5,785 bases of DNA from NCBI GenBank assembly GCA_024699575.1, contig JAILPF010000125.1, positions 1-5,785 on the forward strand, given 5' to 3'. Of this stretch, positions 1-4,956 are shown in pieces (within the stretch, counting starts at the first letter, position 1; each line of letters starts with the position of its first letter). The DNA is from Acetatifactor sp. GTDB lineage: Bacteria > Bacillota > Clostridia > Lachnospirales > Lachnospiraceae. The notes beneath the pieces were generated by a model, which was not told where the DNA came from, ran no database searches, and saw only the letters and a program-made list of their open reading frames with translations. A program made the position numbers and the translations under genes.

Positions 1-1
1 A

Positions 2-223
2 CTGGGAATCGTTAAATATGATGCATTTCAGCAGATGGGTGGTCAATTGAGTTTCAGTCTGGCACTTTTGGATGAGAACGATAATGGTTTTATTATCAAT
101 TCCGTACATAGCACAGAAGGTTGCTATTCTTACACAAAAGAGATTAGACATGGAAAGAGTGAAATATCACTTGGAAAGGAAGAGGAGCAGGCTTTAAGTA
201 TTGCTATGGGGGAAGAAGTGTAG
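2..223 (+). CDS. DUF4446 family protein, C-terminal part (5' end outside window)
   Basis: The reading frame is open from the window edge and ends at TAG 221-223, giving 73 C-terminal residues. The visible part contains LGIVKYDAF, then MGGQLSFSLALLDENDNG, then a stretch with HSTEGCYSY and KEI, and an acidic tail rich in E. This pattern matches my memory of DUF4446 proteins, which are about 160-170 residues long, usually with an N-terminal membrane helix (not visible here). The family has no established function. In many Clostridia it lies between parB/spo0J and serS, and the order here (DUF4446, HD-GYP, serS) fits that. An internal ATG at 35 is in frame, but the homology-like sequence extends upstream of it to the window edge, so it is not the start. 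The next gene begins 21 bases downstream, which suggests co-transcription. The family call is from motif recall, without a search. Confidence 0.8.
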   Translation: MGIVKYDAFQQMGGQLSFSLALLDENDNGFIINSVHSTEGCYSYTKEIRHGKSEISLGKEEEQALSIAMGEEV

Positions 224-244
224 CACAAAGGATACGAGGGTGAA

Positions 245-1297
245 ATGATAAAAAAGAATCTTAAAGATCTTAAGGGAAATGAGATTCTGGCGAAGCCTAT
301 AATGACCTGGGATTATCAGATTATTATGCCCCAGGGAGCATCCATCAAAAAAGAGTATCTGGACCATTTGGATGAATTAGGCATCACAGAGGTATTTGTG
401 AGGGAAGATGAAGAAAAAACAAATGAAATTGTAATCCTTAAATCTGAAGTTCAGGATTCAATCAAAAAGAAGGTCCAGGATATTCTGGAACGGCATACAT
501 ATCATCACAATCAAGATTTGGTTGAACTCAGTAAAACAGCTGACAGTATTATCTCTGTGATTTTAGATGAGGATACAGTTTTAGAAAAAGTGTTTGATAT
601 TAAGGAACGCAGTACAGATATCTATGAGCATTCCATCAATATTTGTTCTCTCGCAATATTGACTGCAATAAAACTTAATATCGATAGAAATGTAATACAT
701 GATATTGGAGTCGGATGTTTATTACATGATATCGGTCTGAGGTACAGTACCTCGGATGTGATTAATACAGATATCAATGAAGTTGGGGGACAAGCATTAT
801 CTGATTATAAAAAACACCCTATTTATGGATATTCATCTTTGAAGGATGAAGAGTGGATTTCCGAACTGAGTAAAAAAATTATCTTGTATCATCATGAACG
901 AATGGATGGAAGCGGCTTTCCACTACAGACGAAGGATATTCCCTTTGAATGTATGATTGTGAATGTCTGTGACGCATTTGATGAAATGATCTGTGGAATA
1001 GCATGCAGACAGTATAAGGTTCATGAGGCAATTGAATTTTTTAGAAGTTTTAAAAGCACTAAATTTAATGATAAAATAGTAGATACATTTTTAGAATTTA
1101 CAGCTGTTTATCCCGCAGGAACAAAAGTGATAACCAACGAAGGAGAATTGGCAGTTGTAGTATCACAGAATAAAGATTTTCAAGATAGACCAATCATCCG
1201 CATTATCAAAGACAAAAATGGAAATGATGTAGAAGGAGAAGTCTTAAAAAATCTTGTGTTAATACATAATCTATTTATAGAAAGAGTTGTAGATTAA
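245..1297 (+). CDS. HD-GYP domain protein, candidate cyclic-di-GMP phosphodiesterase
   Basis: This 350-residue cytoplasmic protein has no signal peptide or membrane segment. Residues 1-55 form a small N-terminal module (KGNEILAKP, then GASIKKEYLDHLDELGI and VFV) common in Firmicutes HD-GYP proteins. A polar linker follows. The HD-GYP domain spans about 120-285: H129, the HD pair H161-D162 in LLHDIG, H191 in KKHP, H216-H217-E218, DGSGFP at 221-226 and DAFDEM at 243-248. Residues 288-350 are a beta-rich tail beginning YPAGTKV, also typical of this group. Family members hydrolyse cyclic di-GMP using a di- or tri-metal centre, and most metal ligands appear to be present. Two differences stand out: the usual lysine of HDIGK is L165, and GYP is GFP. 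Activity is therefore likely but not assured. The start ATG follows GAGGG at 236-240, a short 4-base spacing. serS begins 23 bases after the stop, so both are probably on one message. No signal-sensing domain is recognisable, so its input is unknown. Confidence 0.88.
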   Translation: MIKKNLKDLKGNEILAKPIMTWDYQIIMPQGASIKKEYLDHLDELGITEVFVREDEEKTNEIVILKSEVQDSIKKKVQDILERHTYHHNQDLVELSKTADSIISVILDEDTVLEKVFDIKERSTDIYEHSINICSLAILTAIKLNIDRNVIHDIGVGCLLHDIGLRYSTSDVINTDINEVGGQALSDYKKHPIYGYSSLKDEEWISELSKKIILYHHERMDGSGFPLQTKDIPFECMIVNVCDAFDEMICGIACRQYKVHEAIEFFRSFKSTKFNDKIVDTFLEFTAVYPAGTKVITNEGELAVVVSQNKDFQDRPIIRIIKDKNGNDVEGEVLKNLVLIHNLFIERVVD

Positions 1298-1304
1298 ATC
1301 TACA
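1288..1304. repeat. 17-base palindrome spanning the HD-GYP stop codon, upstream of serS
   Basis: TGTAGATT and AATCTACA are exact reverse complements separated by a single A. The stop codon TAA (1295-1297) lies at the centre, and the serS Shine-Dalgarno GGAGGA follows at 1311-1316. As RNA it can form only a weak stem of about 6 bp with a small A/T loop and no T tract, so it is not a convincing terminator. It could be a protein-binding site or simply chance. Confidence 0.45.
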
Positions 1305-1320
1305 CGGACTGGAGGAAATC

Positions 1321-2607
1321 ATGATCGACATTAAATTTTTGAGAGAGAACCCTGACATTGTAAAGGAAAATATCAAGAAAAAGTTTCAGGATTCCAAGCT
1401 GCCTATGGTGGATGAAGTGATAGCACTGGATGCAGAGAGCAGAAAGACCAAACAGGAAGCTGATGACCTTAGAGCTGCACGAAACAGAATTTCTAAGGAA
1501 ATCGGTGGATTGATGGCTCAGGGTAAAAAGGAAGAAGCTGAACAGAAAAAGGCAGAGGTTGCTGCAGGTGCAAAACGTCTGGCTGAGTTGGAGAAATTGG
1601 AAGAGGAATTACAGGAAAAAATTACAAAGATTATGATGGTAATTCCCAATATCATTGATGCATCCGTTCCGGTTGGAAAAGATGACAGCGAGAATGTAGA
1701 GATTGAAAAATTCGGTGAGCCGGTTGTTCCTGATTTTGAAGTACCTTATCATGCAGATATTTTGGAGAGCATCAGCGGCTTGGATAAAGAGAGCGCAGGA
1801 AGAACCAGTGGAAATGGTTTCTATTATCTGATGGGTGATGCAGCGAGAATTCATTCTGCTATGATCAGTTACGCAAGGGATTTCATGATTGATAAGGGAT
1901 TTACTTATTGTATTCCTCCTTTTATGATTCGAAGCAGCGTTGTAAATGGTGTAATGAGCTTTGCAGAGATGGAAGCTATGATGTATAAGATTGAGGGTGA
2001 AGACCTTTATCTTATCGGTACCTCCGAGCATTCCATGATTGGTAAGTTCAAAGGTGAGATTGTCAATGAAGCAAGTCTTCCCATCACAATGACCTCTTAC
2101 TCTCCTTGCTTCCGTAAAGAAGTTGGTTCTCATGGAATCGAGGAAAGAGGTGTTTACAGAGTACATCAGTTTGAAAAGCAGGAGATGGTGGTTCTCTGCA
2201 AACCGGAGGAATCCATGGATTGGTATAATAAAATGTGGAAATTTACCGTAGATTTCTTCAGAAGTCTTGATATTCCTGTACGTACTTTGGAATGCTGTAG
2301 TGGTGACCTGGCTGACTTGAAGGTAAAATCCTGTGATGTGGAAGCCTGGAGTCCCAGACAGAAGAAATATTTCGAAGTTGGTTCCTGCTCTACATTAGGT
2401 GATGCTCAGGCTCGTAGATTGGGTATCCGTACAAAAGGTGAAAATGGAACATACTATGTGCATACATTAAATAATACAGTACTTGCATCTCCAAGAGGTC
2501 TGATTGCATTCCTGGAGAATAATGTAAATGAGGATGGCAGCATCAATATTCCTGTTGCCCTGCGTCCATATATGGGCGGAAAAGAAAAGATTCTGCCTAC
2601 AAAATAA
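1321..2607 (+). CDS. serS: Seryl-tRNA synthetase (serine--tRNA ligase)
   Basis: This is a class II aminoacyl-tRNA synthetase of 428 residues, close to the usual bacterial length. It charges tRNA-Ser with serine using ATP, in the cytoplasm, as a homodimer. The N-terminus MIDIKFLRENPDIVKENI is the classic SerRS opening. A charged helical region at about residues 30-105 corresponds to the long coiled coil that grips the tRNA-Ser long arm. The serine-binding loop has GTSE at 233-236. Motif 2 runs through FRKEVGSHG (264-272) to RVHQFEK (280-286). Motif 3 is LASPRGLIAFLEN (388-400), with the ATP-binding arginine at R392. The acidic/cysteine segment EVGSCSTLGDAQARR lies between motifs 2 and 3. Motif 3 differs from the more common GLAVGRTLVA form, which I associate with a clostridial SerRS subgroup. 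The ATG is preceded by GGAGGA at 1311-1316. No T-box leader fits in the 23-base spacer, so expression probably depends on an upstream promoter. Confidence 0.97.
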   Translation: MIDIKFLRENPDIVKENIKKKFQDSKLPMVDEVIALDAESRKTKQEADDLRAARNRISKEIGGLMAQGKKEEAEQKKAEVAAGAKRLAELEKLEEELQEKITKIMMVIPNIIDASVPVGKDDSENVEIEKFGEPVVPDFEVPYHADILESISGLDKESAGRTSGNGFYYLMGDAARIHSAMISYARDFMIDKGFTYCIPPFMIRSSVVNGVMSFAEMEAMMYKIEGEDLYLIGTSEHSMIGKFKGEIVNEASLPITMTSYSPCFRKEVGSHGIEERGVYRVHQFEKQEMVVLCKPEESMDWYNKMWKFTVDFFRSLDIPVRTLECCSGDLADLKVKSCDVEAWSPRQKKYFEVGSCSTLGDAQARRLGIRTKGENGTYYVHTLNNTVLASPRGLIAFLENNVNEDGSINIPVALRPYMGGKEKILPTK

Positions 2608-2623
2608 AGAGGTGAAGTTTTTG
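2608..2623 (+). promoter_or_regulatory. Ribosome binding site that decides a TTG start
   Basis: Immediately after the serS stop (TAA 2605-2607) comes AGAGGTG (2608-2614), a good match to the 16S rRNA anti-Shine-Dalgarno. It stands 6 bases before TTG at 2621-2623. The nearest in-frame ATG downstream (2633) is 18 bases from it, which is too far, and the in-frame ATG upstream (2528) is inside serS without a suitable site. This makes TTG the best-supported start of the next gene. Confidence 0.75.
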
Positions 2624-3508
2624 CATAGATATATGAGAGCCATCGGCTTCAGTGAACAGATGGAACGAAAAAAATTAAAAAAAATGCTCACGGATGTTGT
2701 GATGAATTCAGACAAGCGTGCCTATACCTTAAATCAGGATGGTGTCATGCTTGGAGAATTCTGTAAAAACTTTGCTTCCGATATGGGAATTGCTGTGTGC
2801 GGAGAATTTGATGAGGATGATAAGTTTATCTACGATTATTATTATCCCTATCTGGCCGGAACAGGCGTTACCACCTATGAAGATGTATCGGTGGAACGTC
2901 ATGCGGCCAGAGATTCTTACACCGGTGTGGTAGATGACATCAATGTCGGAATCTCTCTGATTTTTTACTTAAGAAATATGATTCCATATGTCAAAGCGCA
3001 GGCGTCCGGTAATCTTCCCATCCGTGGAACCAGCGTTACGCTTTCTGCTCTCTCTGTAAGTGGCAGTGTCATGATGCCTATTCAGAAAAATGAAGAGCAG
3101 AAGAATATGATTAAGGAAAGTATTGCGAACAGAAATAATCTCATTGCAGCGGCAAGAAAAGGTAATGAGGAAGCAATAGAGACCTTAACCTTGGAAGATA
3201 TGGACATGTACACAACCATTTCCAGAAGGATTCAGGATGAAGATGTGTTCTCTCTGGTGGACAGCTACTTTATGCCTTACGGCGTAGAGTGTGATCAATA
3301 TTCTGTCTTGGGAGAAATCGTGGCAATCCGCGAGACAACCAATCAGCTGACCAAAGAAAAAATTTATATTCTTACAATTTTCTGTAATGAATTGACATTT
3401 GATGTTTGTATTAATATAATAGATTTGTTTGGTGAGCCACAGGTAGGCAGACGATTCAAAGGAATTATCTGGCTACAGGGCTTTATCAATTTTCCGGAAG
3501 ATATCTGA
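2621..3508 (+). CDS. DUF3881 family protein of unknown function
   Basis: With the TTG start the protein has 295 residues and begins MHRYMRAIGFSE, which matches the conserved opening I recall for DUF3881, a family found mainly in Lachnospiraceae. It has no signal peptide or membrane helix and is probably cytoplasmic. Visible landmarks are a lysine-rich helix (about 15-24), a CGEFDEDD segment followed by a tyrosine-rich YDYYYPYL strand (60-78), an INVGISLIFYLRN helix (107-119), and a C-terminal beta-rich part ending in GRRFKGIIWLQGFI. No catalytic motif is evident and I do not assign a function. It follows serS by 13 bases, so it is probably translated from the same message. Its coding sequence also contains a perfect sigma-A promoter at 3392-3420. 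A longer reading from ATG 2528 would overlap serS by 80 bases and add residues unlike the family start, so it was not chosen. Confidence 0.85.
   Translation: MHRYMRAIGFSEQMERKKLKKMLTDVVMNSDKRAYTLNQDGVMLGEFCKNFASDMGIAVCGEFDEDDKFIYDYYYPYLAGTGVTTYEDVSVERHAARDSYTGVVDDINVGISLIFYLRNMIPYVKAQASGNLPIRGTSVTLSALSVSGSVMMPIQKNEEQKNMIKESIANRNNLIAAARKGNEEAIETLTLEDMDMYTTISRRIQDEDVFSLVDSYFMPYGVECDQYSVLGEIVAIRETTNQLTKEKIYILTIFCNELTFDVCINIIDLFGEPQVGRRFKGIIWLQGFINFPEDI
3392..3420 (+). promoter_or_regulatory. Consensus sigma-A promoter inside the DUF3881 gene, probably for tRNA-Arg
   Basis: TTGACA at 3392-3397 and TATAAT at 3415-3420 are separated by exactly 17 bases (3398-3414). All twelve consensus bases match at the optimal spacing. 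Transcription would start near 3427, inside the last part of the DUF3881 gene. It would run through the tRNA-Arg (from 3528), leaving a leader of about 100 bases for RNase P to remove, and end at the hairpin at 3623-3686. No TG extension precedes the -10. Assignment to the tRNA is inferred from position. Confidence 0.8.
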
Positions 3509-3527
3509 AGGATGATTGATAAAAACT

Positions 3528-3599
3528 GTTCTCATAGTTAAATGGATATAACAAGCGCCTCCTAAGCGCTAGTTGTGGGTTCGATTCCCGCTGGGAACA
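3528..3599 (+). tRNA. tRNA-Arg, anticodon CCT
   Basis: The 72-base sequence folds as a complete cloverleaf. The acceptor stem is GTTCTCA (3528-3534) with TGGGAAC (3592-3598), with one T-G pair. Bases T8 and A9 follow, then a D stem GTTA/TAAC with loop AATGGATA containing the invariant GG. The anticodon stem is AGCGC/GCGCT with loop CTCCTAA and anticodon CCT at 3561-3563. There is a short 4-base variable region (AGTT), a T stem GTGGG/CCCGC with one wobble, and T loop TTCGATT. The discriminator is A3599. An A just after GG in the D loop and C in the middle of the anticodon are known arginine identity elements. The 3' CCA is not encoded (ACTC follows), so it must be added by the CCA-adding enzyme. 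It reads AGG codons. The gene starts 19 bases after the DUF3881 stop and probably has its own promoter at 3392-3420. Confidence 0.95.
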
Positions 3600-3608
3600 C
3601 TCGCGAAG

Positions 3609-3746
3609 GCTACAAGCCGTGCAAAAAAAGATACGATATGACTCGTGTGAGCTTGCTCACAAACGAGGCGTATCGTATCTTTTTTTATAGGGCGCCAGCC
3701 CGCGGCGTAGAAAGCATTGCTTTCGGAGCCACGCATGGCTTGTAGC
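3609..3746. repeat. Compound inverted repeat able to fold as a three-way junction
   Basis: Two 14-base arms, GCTACAAGCCGTGC (3609-3622) and GCATGGCTTGTAGC (3733-3746), pair along their whole length with a single G-T wobble (3619/3736). They enclose two independent hairpins. One is the large A7/T7 terminator stem (3623-3686). The other is at 3691-3730, where GGCGCC/GGAGCC pair with one mismatch and GAAAGC/GCTTTC pair around an ATT loop. The 3' hairpin is locally G+C-rich compared with the surroundings. Possible readings are a palindromic interspersed element inserted after a tRNA, a structured RNA, or a terminator grown by local duplication. I cannot tell which, and copies elsewhere in the genome cannot be seen from this window. 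Confidence 0.6.
3623..3686 (+). terminator. Strong, symmetrical (bidirectional) intrinsic terminator after tRNA-Arg
   Basis: A perfect 16-bp stem pairs AAAAAAAGATACGATA (3623-3638) with TATCGTATCTTTTTTT (3671-3686). Inside it, after a small internal loop, are CTCGT/ACGAG (3642-3646/3663-3667) and GTGAGC/GCTCAC around a TT tip. The T7 tract terminates plus-strand transcription coming from tRNA-Arg. The matching A7 becomes a T7 tract on the minus strand, so it should also stop leftward transcription. It separates the housekeeping block from the transporter operon. Confidence 0.9.
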
Positions 3747-3870
3747 AGAAAAAAATTTTTAATGAGGCTGTGAAAAAATATGCACAACTGTGGCAGATAG
3801 ATGAGAGTAAGAGTGTTAATTATTATAGTGAACATTAAATAATGAAGTTATGATTTGGGGGATATAAAAA

Positions 3871-3933
3871 TTGATGTTGAACAAATTGATTATTAATTGG
3901 ATTTATTTATGGGTGGGAGCAAGGTTAAAATGA
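3871..3933 (+). CDS. Possible small hydrophobic peptide (19-20 residues), doubtful
   Basis: A TTG at 3871 directly followed by ATG at 3874 opens a frame ending at TGA 3931-3933. The peptide MLNKLIINWIYLWVGARLK is hydrophobic in the middle with basic ends. A GGGGGA at 3856-3861 could serve as a ribosome binding site, 9 bases before the TTG or 12 before the ATG. It lies 47 bases before the first permease gene. Such a short frame is easily a chance product of A+T-rich DNA, and I recognise no family. It could be a leader or small membrane peptide if real. Confidence 0.2.
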   Translation: MMLNKLIINWIYLWVGARLK

Positions 3934-3959
3934 CAGATGGATAAATTTATTATTATAAA
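3930..3959 (+). promoter_or_regulatory. Weak promoter candidate for the ABC permease operon
   Basis: ATGACA (3930-3935, 5 of 6 bases of the -35 consensus) and TATAAA (3954-3959, 5 of 6 of the -10 consensus) are separated by 18 bases. Transcription would begin near 3966, almost at the ribosome binding site at 3967-3972. That would give an unusually short leader, so the real promoter may be elsewhere in the A+T-rich region. Confidence 0.3.
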
Positions 3960-3980
3960 GTGGAAAGAAGGAAAAGATGT

Positions 3981-4940
3981 ATGAAAACTACTGTCAAGAA
4001 AACGAAAAAGAAATCTGGTGGTGTGATAGTGGGAATCAAGTATGATATCAAACATAATCCGTATCTATGCTTGATGTGCTTGCCAACGATTATTTGGTTT
4101 TGTATATTCTCATATAGTCCATTAGTGTATCTGGTAACGGCATTTAAAAAGTACTCGGCAACGAAGGGATTATGGGGAAGCGATTGGGTTGGAATCAAGA
4201 ATTTTGAGGCATTTTTTGGCTCTACAGCATTTTACAGAGTAACAATTAACACCGTTTTATTAAATGCACTTTTTATTCTGTCATCAATGTTCTTTTCAAT
4301 CTTAATAGTTATTGCGCTTTCGGAAATAAGTAATAGGTTATTTAAGAAAGTGACACAGTCGGTGGTGATTTTGCCACATTTCATTTCTTGGACAGTTATT
4401 GCATTGCTGTGTGAAGCATTTCTGAAAACACAAAATGGTGTTGTTAATAATGTCTTAGTGAGCATGGGATTAAAAAAAATCAACTTTTATCAGAACGCAG
4501 ATGTTTGGCCGGTGCTGTTGGCAATTCTTCGTGTATGGCAGGGCGCAGGGTACGGTTCCATTGTATATTTAGCAACGATTGCCGGATTGGATCAAGAGAT
4601 GTTTGAGGCAGCCCGGGTGGATGGTGCCACAAGAGGGCAGTGTATTCGCTATCTGACTCTTCCTTTGTTGAAAACAACTGCAGTTATGCTGTTTATCATG
4701 AGTGTCGGTAAGATTTTTAATGGTGATTTTGGTATGATCTATAATCTGGTAGGTACGAACTCTTTGCTGTATCGCACAACGGATGTCATCGATACATATG
4801 TGTATCGTATGTTAATGGAATCGTCTAATATCGGACAATCGGCTGCGGTGAGCTTTTACCAGTCAATCATGGGATTGGTAATCGTAATGGCAACAAATGC
4901 CATCACCAAGAAAATTGATCCAGATTCAGCATTGTTCTAG
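3981..4940 (+). CDS. Carbohydrate ABC transporter permease, LplB/COG4209 type
   Basis: This integral membrane protein of 319 residues forms one half of the transmembrane channel of an ABC importer. A lysine-rich cytoplasmic N-terminus (2-11) precedes about six membrane segments, near residues 29-53, 90-113, 125-148, 175-197, 230-252 and 285-308. WVGIKNF (69-75) is a common landmark after the first helix. The cytoplasmic EAA loop, which docks on the ATPase, is EAARVDGATRGQ beginning at E209, with the conserved glycine at G215. The later segment FGMIYNLVG followed by TTDVIDTYVYR is characteristic of LplB-like permeases of sugar or oligosaccharide importers. I chose ATG 3981 because GAAGGA (3967-3972) stands 8 bases upstream. 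A GTG at 3960 in the same frame lacks such a site. The gene is followed after 13 bases by the partner permease. The substrate cannot be deduced from the permease sequence. Confidence 0.93.
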   Translation: MKTTVKKTKKKSGGVIVGIKYDIKHNPYLCLMCLPTIIWFCIFSYSPLVYLVTAFKKYSATKGLWGSDWVGIKNFEAFFGSTAFYRVTINTVLLNALFILSSMFFSILIVIALSEISNRLFKKVTQSVVILPHFISWTVIALLCEAFLKTQNGVVNNVLVSMGLKKINFYQNADVWPVLLAILRVWQGAGYGSIVYLATIAGLDQEMFEAARVDGATRGQCIRYLTLPLLKTTAVMLFIMSVGKIFNGDFGMIYNLVGTNSLLYRTTDVIDTYVYRMLMESSNIGQSAAVSFYQSIMGLVIVMATNAITKKIDPDSALF

Positions 4941-4956
4941 GAGGAAAAGAGAAATG
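4939..4956 (+). promoter_or_regulatory. Ribosome binding site overlapping the upstream stop codon
   Basis: AGGAGG (4939-4944) shares two bases with the TAG stop (4938-4940) of the first permease gene and lies 9 bases before the ATG of the second (4954). This arrangement favours coupled translation and matched amounts of the two permease subunits. Confidence 0.85.

Larger units (their letters stand above)
3747..3980 (+). other. A+T-rich intergenic region upstream of the ABC permease operon
   Basis: This stretch of about 230 bases has no recognised gene, riboswitch or catabolite-repression (cre-type) operator. It contains runs such as A7T5 near 3749-3760 and several TTATTATA-like motifs. One short frame open from 3746 to TAA 3836-3838 would encode about 30 residues ending NYYSEH. 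It has a GTG at 3770 but no clear ribosome binding site, so it may be a decayed gene end or chance. A second, hydrophobic frame lies at 3871-3933 and is listed separately. Confidence 0.5.

Noticed and set aside
1254..1281. Possible promoter for serS (TTGTGT and TATAGA, 16-base spacer)
   Set aside because: It matches only 3 of 6 and 4 of 6 consensus bases in A+T-rich coding sequence, which is expected by chance.
1298..1320. T-box leader before serS
   Set aside because: The spacer is only 23 bases and holds no T-box sequence, specifier stem or terminator.
1609..2166. 185-residue open frame on the minus strand
   Set aside because: It lies wholly antisense to serS, whose motifs are unmistakable. 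Its translation shows no family features and it has no ribosome binding site of note.
2528..2620. Upstream extension of the DUF3881 frame from an ATG inside serS
   Set aside because: It overlaps the serS 3' end, adds sequence unlike the family start, and lacks a placed ribosome binding site. The TTG at 2621 has a good one.
3569..3835. 88-residue open frame on the minus strand
   Set aside because: It reads through the reverse complement of the tRNA, the terminator and the repeat. The VPSGNRTHN end is the usual artefact of translating a tRNA backwards.
3960..3980. GTG start 21 bases upstream of the chosen permease start
   Set aside because: The GAAGGA ribosome binding site lies downstream of this GTG and fits ATG 3981.
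3953..4198. Minus-strand open frame over the start of the first permease gene
   Set aside because: It is a shadow of the permease coding sequence with no independent signals.
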